NCBI RefSeq assembly: GCF_030077735.1
Contig: NZ_JASJEU010000006.1
Span: forward strand, 38,804 to 102,803
Source of the DNA: Gordonibacter faecis
GTDB lineage: Bacteria; Actinomycetota; Coriobacteriia; Coriobacteriales; Eggerthellaceae
Direction: 5' to 3'
DNA: 64,000 bases
Shown here: piece by piece, positions 24,705 to 33,263 of the stretch
Numbering within the stretch: position 1 is the stretch's first letter
Layout of the letters: each line of letters starts with the position of its first letter
The notes under the pieces: model-generated
What the model saw: the letters and a program-made list of their open reading frames with translations, nothing else
Told to the model about the DNA's origin: nothing
Databases searched by the model: none
Program-made: the position numbers and the translations under genes

Positions 24705-27071
24705 TCACAGGCAGAAGCAGGGACAGATGCCACCCGGAGCGCTCGCGCTTCCGTTATTGCTGGGGTTACCATCATGGATCACACGGAAGAAATGGGTATC
24801 AGTATCAGGGAAAATGGAACGCTCCCACCAGAGAACCGGTGTCTTTGGATCGGACTGATATCCTTTTATCAGGTTCGGATTTGGTCCATAGTTGTTCTCA
24901 ACTTTGCCCACCCAGTATTCGTACTGCTTTCCTTCACCAGCCAGCCATTCCTTCAGCAGCCAGCGACTGTCTACCGAACCCGTCAGCTCAAAATAACTCG
25001 CAAGGAAAAGCTTATCGTTCGAGGTGCGCAAACCATCGGTGGTCATGTTTCTTTCAAATCCATATTCTTTGACGACAGGCTCAATCACCTCTTGCAAATC
25101 GGACGGAACCATCGCCCAAATCTCCCCTTCGTTCATACTTATTCTCAATTCGGCCGTTCCCCAGCCGCCTTCACTCACGTTTTCAGCCTTCATTCGGTAC
25201 TCACTATTCAACAGATTCGTGAACTGGAATGTGAGACCTGCGGTTCCTGTACCGCTTGCTTTCTTGTCGTGGTTAACGCCAATCACGCGCACGTCGTAGT
25301 ACGTTTCGCCCCATTTCGTCCGACAGGTATACGCGGTTTCGTCAGCAACATAGCCGTCGTATAGAGCGCGATAGATAGACTGCTCACCCTTCGCCGACAG
25401 GTCATTTGCGTGAGTTTTGACCTCGGCCAGGCTGTACACCATGCCACTTTTGTTGTCCTTGAGATAGAAGTTGTCGTCTTCCTTACCCTGACCAGGAACA
25501 AGTTCGAACAAGCAAGAAACAGTAGCAAGCGGCAGCACGCTCATGCCGTTGTCGGCAATCCCCTCTTTCACCTCGGCATTGTCGAGGTTCAGGCGGTAGG
25601 TGCAAGCTAATTTATTGTTTGCCTCCATGGCAAAGGCACTACGATCGGAAGCCGCCACTTCTACCTGATCGTTATAGCCAAAGTCCACCACTTTCGAGAT
25701 GTCACTGCTGGGATAGACGCTGAACAATTTCTGAGTGTCAAGCGTAGGCGCTGACGCCTTTGCTTGCAGCACCTGATCAATACCTTTATTAGTGCTGGTG
25801 ACACTTGCGAGTCTCACCGCATTGCGCCCTGTGTTTTCAAAATAACCCGTCGAGACAATGCTTTTAGCAGGATTTGCTATGTCGTAGCCGTTGCCATCGC
25901 CGAAGGTGACAGCGAGAGGTGCCGTCACACTGATAGGAGCGAAAGTACTGCGCGCATTCGCGAGGTAGACTCCAGGGAGCAGTTTCGCTGTTTCGCGAAT
26001 TTGGGAGGTGGCGAGTGGTGTTGCGTTATCGGAGTTCGCTGGAGTTGCGCTTGGCTGTTTCGCCACCGCGGCGCTTGGCTCAGCTGGTTCGCCGGGCGTG
26101 ACGAAACGCGAAAAGCCCGCGGCTTCCCATACGGCCTTGTGCGCTGCGGCGTCTTCTGTTTCGGTCACCGTTATCACAGCTGTCTTCGCCGCTTTTTCGA
26201 ATGCGTCGTCCGCTATTTCGGACACGCGGCCGAGCACGTTTACGGACTCAACCGCACAGCCGGCAAACGCCTGAGGGGCGATAGATTCCACGCTTACGGG
26301 AAGCACCACGTTCTTACCAGCGGCCGGCAGACACGCAATCAGGGACTTTCCGTTTTTCGTACACAAAAGTCCTTCATGCGAAGAGAGTGCGGCGCTGCCC
26401 TCTCCAACTTCGACGGTGAGCAGGCTTCCGCACCGGGAAAATACGGAAGCAGGGACAAGGGCCGTCTGGTCGGGTATGAGGGCAGCGCCCTCCTTGCTCG
26501 GCGGAATGAGCAGGAGCTGGGAGTAGTCATGGGTAAACAGCATGCCATCGAAAGAGGCGAGGTGCTTGTTATCAGGGGAAACGAGAATGCGCGTGAGGGT
26601 TGAACAATCCGACAGCGCTTCGTCGGCAATTTCCTCGATGGATGCGGGAAGGGAAATTGAGGTAACGTGTGTGTTGGCAAACAAGTCGGCAGCCTTTTCG
26701 TCGGCCGAGCCGTTTGCATTGGGGGCGCCGATGCGCATTACGGAGTAGGAATCGGCGCCGCTTGTCACGCGCGCGGGTACCACCACGTCACCTGTGGGCG
26801 CTTCGCCATACCAGCCAACGAGAGCAACCGACGTACCACCTGGCATAATGCGGAAGACCAAGCCATCGACATACAGTTCACCGACAGCAGGTCGAGGATT
26901 CTGCGACAGCGGAACACTTGCCACTGCCTGTGTTTGGGCTGCACTTTCGCCGGACTTCACAGACGCAGCAGCGACGCTTCCTCCACCGTAGAAAGCAACC
27001 ACAAAGGCAAGAGCAACGAACAACGACACCACACGTCCACCGGAGATGCAACGTTGAGTATTCGCTTTCAT
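24705..27071 (-). CDS. BspA-like LRR surface protein with DUF6273-type domain
   Basis: A 788-residue exported protein. A signal peptide (~1-36) is followed by irregular leucine-rich repeats of the BspA/LRR_5 type over ~120-320 (DALSDCSTLTRI, ASVFSRCGSLLTVEV, QAFAGCAVESVNV). A linker of ~100 residues leads to a large beta-rich C-terminal region. Its last ~200 residues contain YYDVRVIGVNHD, SRWLLKEWL and VLWWERSIF, resembling the DUF6273 domain often seen in Eggerthellaceae surface proteins. Such proteins bind host or microbial surfaces; the ligand is unknown. The ATG at 27071 has AAAGGAGC upstream. Expression is probably controlled by the divergent XRE regulator. Confidence 0.78.
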   Translation of the reverse strand: MKANTQRCISGGRVVSLFVALAFVVAFYGGGSVAAASVKSGESAAQTQAVASVPLSQNPRPAVGELYVDGLVFRIMPGGTSVALVGWYGEAPTGDVVVPARVTSGADSYSVMRIGAPNANGSADEKAADLFANTHVTSISLPASIEEIADEALSDCSTLTRILVSPDNKHLASFDGMLFTHDYSQLLLIPPSKEGAALIPDQTALVPASVFSRCGSLLTVEVGEGSAALSSHEGLLCTKNGKSLIACLPAAGKNVVLPVSVESIAPQAFAGCAVESVNVLGRVSEIADDAFEKAAKTAVITVTETEDAAAHKAVWEAAGFSRFVTPGEPAEPSAAVAKQPSATPANSDNATPLATSQIRETAKLLPGVYLANARSTFAPISVTAPLAVTFGDGNGYDIANPAKSIVSTGYFENTGRNAVRLASVTSTNKGIDQVLQAKASAPTLDTQKLFSVYPSSDISKVVDFGYNDQVEVAASDRSAFAMEANNKLACTYRLNLDNAEVKEGIADNGMSVLPLATVSCLFELVPGQGKEDDNFYLKDNKSGMVYSLAEVKTHANDLSAKGEQSIYRALYDGYVADETAYTCRTKWGETYYDVRVIGVNHDKKASGTGTAGLTFQFTNLLNSEYRMKAENVSEGGWGTAELRISMNEGEIWAMVPSDLQEVIEPVVKEYGFERNMTTDGLRTSNDKLFLASYFELTGSVDSRWLLKEWLAGEGKQYEYWVGKVENNYGPNPNLIKGYQSDPKTPVLWWERSIFPDTDTHFFRVIHDGNPSNNGSASAPGGICPCFCL

Positions 27072-27105
27072 AATCGCTCCTTTTACGCCGTGCTTTGTTC
27101 GGTTT

Positions 27106-27154
27106 TGTCCGCAATAGTGAACAAAACAACTGTTTTTGTCCGCTATAGCGGATA
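27106..27154. promoter_or_regulatory. paired operator-like dyads between BspA-like and XRE genes
   Basis: Two related 18-bp dyads: TGTCCGCAATAGTGAACA at 27106-27123 and TGTCCGCTATAGCGGATA at 27137-27154. They are centred 31 bases apart, about three helical turns. A TTGACA on the minus strand (27182-27177) with a weak -10 near 27159-27154 would place the second dyad at the start region of the BspA-like promoter. The neighbouring XRE gene is the natural candidate binder. Confidence 0.65.
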
Positions 27155-27267
27155 TTTTCGCCGTAATGAGGAGTGCTGTCAACTCCATTTACCGTTTTTA
27201 GGATTAATTCAGGCGCACGACTTGAAACATTTTTAGTGCTTTTCGATAAGAAGCGAGGTACCTACCT

Positions 27268-27570
27268 ATGAGTATATCCGACTCGCTGAACAAAATATTT
27301 TATGAGCGCGACTTGACTCAGGCTGACCTGTGCCGGATGTCGGGCGTCACTTCAAGCACGATATCGGACTATGTTTCAGGGAGGAAAGAGCCTTCTCTTC
27401 CGAAGGCCATTGCCATTGCTGATGCGCTGGGCATTTCGCTTGACGAACTGGCTGGACGTCCGACGCAAATCTCACTTGAGCGGAAACTTATCAACAACTT
27501 CCGCGCGCTTAAACCCGAAGGGCAAGAAGTGCTGGTTACTATCGCGAAGGCGCTGCGTTCGGTGTACTGA
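27268..27570 (+). CDS. small XRE-family regulator
   Basis: A 100-residue DNA-binding protein. An XRE/Cro-type helix-turn-helix spans ~10-62 (LTQADLCRMSGVTSSTISDYVSG, then a typical PSLPKAIAIADALGISLDEL). The remaining ~38 residues form a short helix with no effector domain. It is divergent from the BspA-like gene with two dyad sequences between them, so it probably represses that gene and perhaps itself. GAGGT lies before the ATG. Confidence 0.88.
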   Translation: MSISDSLNKIFYERDLTQADLCRMSGVTSSTISDYVSGRKEPSLPKAIAIADALGISLDELAGRPTQISLERKLINNFRALKPEGQEVLVTIAKALRSVY

Positions 27571-27687
27571 TTTCTGCTTGGACTCCGCCGCAAGGCCGCT
27601 TCCCCTTTACGTGCTCACTACGCGAAACGGTATGAGTAATATATTCTACCTATTTATATAGTTGGTGCGTCACACTTTTTACAGCCT

Positions 27688-27758
27688 GTTCGCGCGGAGC
27701 GCGAAGCGCAGATCATGGTTGTGTTCTCCGCCTTTGGCGGAGAGGGCGCTTCGTGAAC
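27688..27758 (+). repeat. 71-bp structured repeat, copy 1
   Basis: It shares about 85 percent of positions with 63861-63932. The outer ends GTTCGCG...CGTGAAC can pair. An inner stem GCGAAGCGC/GCGCTTCGT follows, then the hairpin CTCCGCC-TTT-GGCGGAG and AGGG. The left inner strand, containing CAGATCATGGTTGTGTT, is conserved although it is unpaired. Confidence 0.75.
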
Positions 27759-27802
27759 TGAACCCCTACGTGGATTACCTTTTTAGTTAGGTTTATCGTA
27801 CA

Positions 27803-27878
27803 TGGATGAGCCCTCGTCATAGTGGTAAAGAGGGCGGTCACCTTGTGGCGTATTCGCTAGCGCGAAGCGCGTCACACC
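27803..27878 (-). repeat. ~76-bp structured repeat, copy 3
   Basis: Read on the minus strand it begins GTGTGACGCGC with a CGCG-rich hairpin, continues TACGCCACAAG, and ends in ATGACGAGGGCTC, whose GAGGGC pairs with an upstream GCCCTC. It aligns with 58764-58840 and 63724-63799. In the 58.8 kb copy the same position is a different but still paired stem. Confidence 0.65.
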
Positions 27879-28005
27879 CTTGCGTCAAAGTAAAACCCCT
27901 GGATCAACTTTTTATCGAATCATGAAATGCCTGAACGCTGGCGTGGGGGTGTTTCTATACTGGTACGCGCTTTGCTGACCGGCTCGTATTCAAGGAGAAC
28001 GACCC

Positions 28006-29313
28006 ATGTTCGCACTTCGCTTTTCGCGGTCGCGCGTGTGCCGCACGTTACCCGGTGGCACAGCGCTGTTCGGCCTTGTGCTGACAGCCGTTTTGCTGAC
28101 GCTGCCGCTTGCGTCGGGATGCAGCGCATCGCCCAGCCCCAGCGCGCCGGAACAGCCGGAAAGCGAATTCAACCAGGTAGATGACACGTACGAGGACACA
28201 ACTCCCGAAAAGCCAGACGCCCCCGACGCCACACAGCCCACCGACCCCGCCTCAAACCTCGACAAACAGGTCGCCGAAAAGGTGGCCGGGCTCACGCTGG
28301 AACAAAAGGTGGCACAACTCTTCGTAGTGCCGCCCGAGGCCATCACCGGCGTTGGCACCGCCACGCAGGCCGGGCCCGCCACCGAAGCCGCGCTCGCACA
28401 ATACCCGGTAGGCGGCCTCGTGTACTTCCAGAAAAACCTGCTCGACCCCGCTCAAACGAAGGAGCTCACCGCCAACTCGCAGCGCTACGCGCAGGAGGCG
28501 TGCGGGTTGCCGCTGTTCATAGGCGTGGACGAGGAAGGCGGCACGGTGGCGCGCGTCGGCGGCAACCCCGGCTTCGCGGTGGAGAACCCGGGTAACATGG
28601 CCGACGTGGGCGCAACGGGCGACACCGACCAGGCGCGCACCGTGGCGGCAAACATCGGCAGCTACTTGAGCGACCTCGGCTTCAACCTGGACTTCGCGCC
28701 CGACGCCGACATATGCGGCGACCCCGCCACTGACGTGATGGCGCTGCGCTCGTTCGGCACCGACCCCAACCTGGTGGGACGCATGGTAGCAGCCCAGGTG
28801 GAAGGCTTCACGAGCGCGGGCATGCTGTGCTCCGCGAAACACTTCCCCGGCATTGGCGGGCTTTCCGTCGACAGCCACGAGTGCGCTATCGTAAACAACA
28901 AATCACTTGATGACCTGCGCACACACGAACTGGTGCCGTTCAAAGCAGCCATCGACGCAGGCGTGCCCCTAATCATGGTGGGCCACCTCACGCTGCCCGC
29001 CATCACCGGCGACAACGTGCCCGCCTCGCTGAACCCCGCCATCATCAACGGCATCCTGCGCGATGAACTGGGTTATCAGGGGCTCGTCATCACCGACTCC
29101 CTAGGCATGGGAGCCGTCGACGGCGTCTGCACGCCCGACCAGGCGGGCGTCACCGCCGTGCGCTCTGGCGCCGACCTCGTGCTCATGCCCGCCGACTTCC
29201 TTGCTGCCTACGAGGGCCTGCTCACCGCCGTGCGCACCGGCGACATTCCCGAATCCCGCATCGACGAATCACTCACGCGCATTGTGAAGGCAAAGCTGGA
29301 ATTTCTAGTTTGA
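28006..29313 (+). CDS. GH3 glycosidase lipoprotein (NagZ-like)
   Basis: A 435-residue glycoside hydrolase family 3 protein, probably a beta-N-acetylhexosaminidase acting on peptidoglycan fragments or glycans. It is exported as a lipoprotein: the lipobox LASGC has its Cys at 39, followed by a Ser/Pro/Asp-rich linker. The barrel carries VDEEGGTVARV, KHFPGIGG near 285 and ITDSLGMGAV near 362, where the Asp would be the nucleophile. The usual KHFPGHGDT is altered to KHFPGIGGL, losing the His of the classic acid/base-associated loop, so activity or specificity may differ. GGAG precedes the ATG. Confidence 0.85.
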   Translation: MFALRFSRSRVCRTLPGGTALFGLVLTAVLLTLPLASGCSASPSPSAPEQPESEFNQVDDTYEDTTPEKPDAPDATQPTDPASNLDKQVAEKVAGLTLEQKVAQLFVVPPEAITGVGTATQAGPATEAALAQYPVGGLVYFQKNLLDPAQTKELTANSQRYAQEACGLPLFIGVDEEGGTVARVGGNPGFAVENPGNMADVGATGDTDQARTVAANIGSYLSDLGFNLDFAPDADICGDPATDVMALRSFGTDPNLVGRMVAAQVEGFTSAGMLCSAKHFPGIGGLSVDSHECAIVNNKSLDDLRTHELVPFKAAIDAGVPLIMVGHLTLPAITGDNVPASLNPAIINGILRDELGYQGLVITDSLGMGAVDGVCTPDQAGVTAVRSGADLVLMPADFLAAYEGLLTAVRTGDIPESRIDESLTRIVKAKLEFLV

Positions 29314-29396
29314 CACATGCGAGATTAGTCCGGCCCGATACCTCAAGTTACCCACGCCCTCACGTGGGCGAGCACACCTACTCACGGCCGAATAGG

Positions 29397-30017
29397 CTAC
29401 TTCCGCGCGCGCACGATACAGGCATGATTGCCAGCATTTTCCCAGGCCACGGTTGAGAACCAGCGACCGAGAATGCGCTCGAATTCGCGGCGGGAATACA
29501 TGCGCACGTCTCCTTCGCTCGAATACGGGATGAAGGCGTTCATGAGAGCGCGGGCCGGCGCGGGGAGCGCGGCATCGCCCACCACCAAAAGACCGCCGGG
29601 GCGCAGCACGCGCCACATTTCGAACGATGCCTTCTCCGGGTCGGGATAGTGGTGGAAGGAGTCGTTGCAGTAGGCGGCGTCGAACGATTCGTCGCGAAAC
29701 GGCAGACGGTCGCTGTCACCTTCCACCACCTGCGCTCGTTCGCCGAAGCTCTGCAGGTTGATGCGCGCCTGCGCCACCATGTTCGGCGCAAGATCGAGGC
29801 CGGTCACGCGGCTCAGCGGCCGCTGCTCCAACACGAGCCGCGCGAGCGCACCCGTGCCGCACCCCACATCAAGCAACTCGCCCGCCTCCGGCACATCCGC
29901 GAGCGCCGCTACCACCTGCGGATAAAGCCGCCGCGCATGCGCCCCCTGCATGGTGGTGTCATAGGTGGTCGCCTGCGCATTAAAGGTAGCGCGTGACTTC
30001 TCTTTGTATTCGTTCAT
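29397..30017 (-). CDS. class I SAM-dependent methyltransferase
   Basis: A 206-residue methyltransferase of the UbiE/Methyltransf_11 type. Motif I is LLDVGCGTG near residue 44, the acidic end of strand two is GLDLAPNM, and the later motifs are FDAAYCNDSFHHYPDP and LRPGGLLVVGD. The substrate is unknown. The ATG at 30017 has AAAGGAA upstream. It follows the TetR gene on the same strand, but a terminator-like hairpin at 30065-30087 lies between, so it probably has a separate promoter. Confidence 0.85.
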   Translation of the reverse strand: MNEYKEKSRATFNAQATTYDTTMQGAHARRLYPQVVAALADVPEAGELLDVGCGTGALARLVLEQRPLSRVTGLDLAPNMVAQARINLQSFGERAQVVEGDSDRLPFRDESFDAAYCNDSFHHYPDPEKASFEMWRVLRPGGLLVVGDAALPAPARALMNAFIPYSSEGDVRMYSRREFERILGRWFSTVAWENAGNHACIVRARK

Positions 30018-30055
30018 CGGGTGATTCCTTTCATTAAACACTGTTCAATCGTAAG

Positions 30056-30087
30056 TCCAAAATAAGCCCGGCCACAACAACCGGGCT
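30056..30087 (-). terminator. intrinsic terminator after TetR/MFS block
   Basis: On the minus strand AGCCCGG (30087-30081) pairs with CCGGGCT (30071-30065) around a nine-base loop, followed by TTATTTTGG. It lies ~240 bases after the stop of the TetR gene at 30324. Confidence 0.7.
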
Positions 30088-30290
30088 GTCCAACCAAAAA
30101 TGACAACACGTGAAACAAGTCCAACAACAAGCAAATACAACAGTCGAAACAACTGCAGCAACCGTAACAACTGCAACAAGTGAAACAAGTGAAGCGATTA
30201 AAAAATTGAGTTCAACAAAACAATCGCACTCAAAATTTGGCGTTCCCTTTTCGAAAGCATTCAAAACATGAATGCCGCGCGAGGCGAAGG
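30088..30290 (-). other. low-complexity T/TTG-rich 3' region
   Basis: About 200 bases between the TetR stop and the terminator. Read on the minus strand they are rich in TTGTT, TTTCA and GTTGC units. In one frame they encode a valine/cysteine-rich hydrophobic string with a TTG start but no ribosome site. GTGTTTCAC-like half parS motifs recur here. I call it a non-coding 3' tail rather than a gene. Confidence 0.4.
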
Positions 30291-30297
30291 GCCCGAA

Positions 30298-30313
30298 TGT
30301 TTCACGTGAAACA
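30298..30313. other. parS-like site 1
   Basis: TGTTTCACGTGAAACA, identical to the conserved bacterial chromosomal parS consensus bound by ParB. It lies in a 22-bp perfect palindrome (30295-30316) in the gap after the TetR gene. Confidence 0.85.
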
Positions 30314-30323
30314 TTCGTACGGT

Positions 30324-30914
30324 TTACTGCGGTGGTGAAGCTTCCACCTGGGATTTCAGCAGCGTTTCCACGTACTCGCGCAGGCGGGCGAGTTTCTTCT
30401 CGTCGATGTCTTCGTGAGCCGACATGATGCCCACGTGCCCGTACAGCAGAAAACTCGCAAGCGTCTCCGGGTCGCGCACCGCAAGCCCCTCGCGGCGACG
30501 CGCTTGCTCCAGCGCAGCCACCAGGTGCGGCTGCACGTGTGCGCACAGCTGCAACGCCAACTGGCGATGGAACCCCTCGTTGCCCTGCCGATGGAAGAAG
30601 TCGCGGTAGCGCAGTGGCTCCTCGTTCGCCACCCCCTCGTACAGAGCCTCGATTTTTTGGCGAAAGTCCAGGTCGGTTGAGCGAAGTGTACGCACAAATT
30701 CCGCCGTAAGGTCTTCCACATAGGTTGCCATAGCCTCGTCGAACAGCTTCTGCTTCGAGTCGAAGTAGTGGTACACCAGCCCCGGCGTGATGCCCATATG
30801 CTTGGCAATATCCCGCAGCGACGTAGCGTGGAAGCCGCGCTCCGCGAATAGCTGCATAGCGGTATCCAGAATTTCGCGCTTGCGATCGTCCGGCGCCTTC
30901 ACAATACGCACCAC
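30324..30914 (-). CDS. TetR-family regulator (second)
   Basis: A 196-residue TetR-type repressor. The N-terminal helix-turn-helix (~10-56) reads REILDTAMQLFAERGFHATSLRDIAKHMGITPGLVYHYFDSK, typical of the family; the rest is a helical ligand-binding domain. The start is the first of two GTG codons (30914, 30911) after AAAAGGAGG. It lies 80 bases downstream of an MFS exporter on the same strand, and another TetR gene stands upstream of that exporter. The target of this second regulator is not evident. Confidence 0.9.
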   Translation of the reverse strand: MVRIVKAPDDRKREILDTAMQLFAERGFHATSLRDIAKHMGITPGLVYHYFDSKQKLFDEAMATYVEDLTAEFVRTLRSTDLDFRQKIEALYEGVANEEPLRYRDFFHRQGNEGFHRQLALQLCAHVQPHLVAALEQARRREGLAVRDPETLASFLLYGHVGIMSAHEDIDEKKLARLREYVETLLKSQVEASPPQ

Positions 30915-30994
30915 GCGTGCCTCCTTTTCCCCTGCCTCTTTTCGTCGATGCGGTCATCGTACATCTTTATTGAACGAACGTCAATGAACGATGT

Positions 30995-32317
30995 TTAATC
31001 GACAAGTTTGACCGGTGTAGTTGGTGTAACCTGCGCAGCCTGAGCGTCCAATGCAGCGTGCCCATCCTGCTCCGCCGCAATCTCACGCAAACCGCGGCTG
31101 AGTACGCGCCATGTCGCCAGGCCAATCACAAACGACACCACCGCAGTGCCCAGCGCCACGGGCACCACATTGCCGCGTAGGGCATCGAACAGGCCGCCGT
31201 AGACGAGTTGCCCCACGGGCTGCGCGCAGTTCGCGAGCGACATTGCCAGCGCGATCACCTTCCCCACCAGGTGACCCGGTGTTTCCAGCTGCACGAACGA
31301 GATGGACTGGATGCTGAACATGGTGGCGCACGCCATGCACACGAACAGGCTGGTCACGAAGATGCCGTACGCGAGCAGCGGATCCATCGGCACGCCCAGC
31401 ACCACCGCCATCGGCAGCAGTGCCGCGGCCGCCAGCAGCAACAGCAGCCCTGCGCGTTCAAGCTTGAGACGCTTCGCCAGCACGCCCACTGTGATGCCAC
31501 CAGCTAGTCCGCCAAGCGCCAGCACACCTTCGGCAAAACCCATGTACTGGTTCGGCAGCCCTAGAATCTGGGTGACCGTAACGGGCGCGCCGATGAGGAT
31601 AAACGCGGTCAGCGTGACGTTGATTCCTGCCACCAGCAGGATGACTTTGAGGATGACGGGCCGGTCGTGGCGCAGGAAGGCGAAACTTTCGGCGATGTCG
31701 CGCACCACCGTGCGGATCACACCCACGTCGCTGCGTTCGATAGCGTCGCGCGGGATGCGCACGAACAGCACGATGAGTGTGGCCGACAGCGCGAACGCCG
31801 CGCCCGACACAACCACCACCGGTTCGATGCCGAAGAGGCCGAACACCATGCCGCCAATCACCGGCCCAACGAGTCCCGACAGCGCGCTGATCTGACTCAC
31901 GATGGCCGTGGCGCGCACGATGCTCTCGCGCGGCACGATGAACGGCACCGCCGCCTGCACCGTCGGCTGGTACACACTTTGTGCGGTGTACAGGATGATG
32001 AGCGCACAGACGGACAGAGCGATGATGTCGATGACCCCTTCGAACGCGAGATACGCGGCGCAGGTCAGGGCCAGCAGCACGTCAAGCGAGGCCATGATGC
32101 GTTTCTTGTTCACGCGGTCGGCCGCCACCCCGCCGATAGGCGTCAGCACAATGTAGGGAATCCACGCCGCAGCCGCCACCGCCCCCATGAGCGCCGCCGA
32201 CCCCGTAAGGTTCAGCACATAAAGCGGCAGCGCAAACCGCAGCACCGCGTCGCCGAACAGCGACGCAATCTGCACGATGACTACCGAGATGAACGAACGA
32301 TTGAGCAGTGATGCCAT
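30995..32317 (-). CDS. MFS exporter (MFS_3 type)
   Basis: A 440-residue twelve-helix major facilitator protein of the group that includes MefA-like macrolide exporters and enterobactin exporters. It opens with SFISVVIVQIASLFGDAVLRFALPLYVL, has the loop GGVAADRVNKKR between helices 2 and 3, and ends in a ~30-residue cytoplasmic tail. GAAAGGAAAG precedes the ATG. Regulation by the upstream TetR is likely, because CATACC...GGTATG half-sites occur both before this gene and before that tetR. Drug export is inferred from family and regulator. Confidence 0.87.
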   Translation of the reverse strand: MASLLNRSFISVVIVQIASLFGDAVLRFALPLYVLNLTGSAALMGAVAAAAWIPYIVLTPIGGVAADRVNKKRIMASLDVLLALTCAAYLAFEGVIDIIALSVCALIILYTAQSVYQPTVQAAVPFIVPRESIVRATAIVSQISALSGLVGPVIGGMVFGLFGIEPVVVVSGAAFALSATLIVLFVRIPRDAIERSDVGVIRTVVRDIAESFAFLRHDRPVILKVILLVAGINVTLTAFILIGAPVTVTQILGLPNQYMGFAEGVLALGGLAGGITVGVLAKRLKLERAGLLLLLAAAALLPMAVVLGVPMDPLLAYGIFVTSLFVCMACATMFSIQSISFVQLETPGHLVGKVIALAMSLANCAQPVGQLVYGGLFDALRGNVVPVALGTAVVSFVIGLATWRVLSRGLREIAAEQDGHAALDAQAAQVTPTTPVKLVD

Positions 32318-32337
32318 GATGCTTTCCTTTCTTTTAT

Positions 32338-32358
32338 CATACCTTTGGTTGGTATGTA
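32338..32358. promoter_or_regulatory. TetR operator-like dyad before MFS gene
   Basis: CATACCTTTGGTTGGTATG at 32338-32356 carries the same half-sites (CATACC, GGTATG) as the dyad at 33306-33323. It stands 21 bases upstream of the MFS start codon. Confidence 0.6.
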
Positions 32359-32454
32359 TTTAGGTTAAAAAAGATGCCCGCGAGGGCGAGCGACACTCCA
32401 TGCCCGTGAGTCTACGAAAGCACGCGCGGACAACGGCAACAGCGAACGTACAAA

Positions 32455-32470
32455 TGTTTCACGTGAAACA
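32455..32470. other. parS-like site 2
   Basis: TGTTTCACGTGAAACA, identical to the parS consensus and extended to a 20-bp palindrome (32453-32472), between the tetR stop and the MFS promoter. Confidence 0.85.
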
Positions 32471-32510
32471 TTCCGGGCGGGTAACCGGGCGACGAAGCCA
32501 CGCCACGCCC

Positions 32511-33203
32511 CTACCCCTTCGCGGCGTCCACGTTCCTCACCTCCTTGAAGCGGGCGTGGAACCGGCGGCGATAGGCTTCCAACACTTCGCCGAGGCCGTT
32601 TTCCTCCAGCGACAGGCCCAGCGCCTTCACCATATCCAGGTAGAAATCCACGCGCGTCCGCAGCTCCTCGGCAGTGCAGGAGCGGAACATCGGACTGGCC
32701 CAGAGGTTCGCCACCAGCACGATGACCTCGCTAAACTCCTTGGGGTGGTCGGTGCAAATGCTGCCGTCGCGCACGCCTTCCTCCACGATGGGCAGCACGA
32801 ACAGCGGCACAGCTTCCTCAAATATCGATTGGTATTGCAGGCCAAGCAAGCGCGAATTTTTTACCGGGTCGACGTCGGGAGCAATGTCGGCCCACATTTC
32901 CATCTGCGGTCCCGACACCGACGCTTCGAACAGCGCTTGTAGCTTTTGTGCGCCGTTCATGCGGCCGTCGTCACGAATGCGGGCCATCTCTTGGTACAGC
33001 CCCGCGTTCTCGCGGTCGAGCGCGGCCGAGAGAATGTCTTCCTTTGACTTGAAGTGGTGATACACCGCACCCTTCGTGAGTCCGCCCAGGCCGTCGATGA
33101 TATCCTGAATGCTTGTATTGTCGTAGCCCTTCTCGTAGAAAAGCTTGAGCGCCACATCGAGAATGCGGTTCACCGTTTCCTCAGGATGCTTATTACGCGC
33201 CAT
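32511..33203 (-). CDS. TetR-family regulator (first)
   Basis: A 230-residue TetR-type repressor. The helix-turn-helix spans ~8-55 (VNRILDVALKLFYEKGYDNTSIQDIIDGLGGLTKGAVYHHFKSK). I chose the ATG at 33203 with AAAGGGG upstream; the frame is open for 16 more codons. A CATACC/GGTATG dyad upstream of it and a second before the MFS gene make it the likely repressor of both itself and that exporter. Confidence 0.9.
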   Translation of the reverse strand: MARNKHPEETVNRILDVALKLFYEKGYDNTSIQDIIDGLGGLTKGAVYHHFKSKEDILSAALDRENAGLYQEMARIRDDGRMNGAQKLQALFEASVSGPQMEMWADIAPDVDPVKNSRLLGLQYQSIFEEAVPLFVLPIVEEGVRDGSICTDHPKEFSEVIVLVANLWASPMFRSCTAEELRTRVDFYLDMVKALGLSLEENGLGEVLEAYRRRFHARFKEVRNVDAAKG

Positions 33204-33263
33204 GGGCAGCGCCCCTTTCATTATTTCATCGCGCTTCAAACGTGCATTCAAAAAACGAACTGA

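Larger units (their letters stand above)
27571..28005. other. 435-base repeat-rich intergenic region
   Basis: This gap between the XRE gene and the GH3 gene contains one copy of the 71-72 bp element, one full copy of the ~76 bp element on the minus strand, and a fragment of the latter's 5' end at 27682-27665 (minus). No open frame with a ribosome site was seen. The GH3 promoter should lie within 27900-27990, where I recognised nothing specific. Confidence 0.6.

Noticed and set aside
27571..28005. CRISPR-like array
   Set aside because: Repeats here are different elements in different orientations, not evenly spaced direct repeats.
30034..30273. Hydrophobic valine/cysteine-rich small protein on the minus strand
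   Set aside because: Only a TTG start without a ribosome site, and the frame runs through the intrinsic terminator at 30065-30087; best explained by GTT/TTG-rich repeats.
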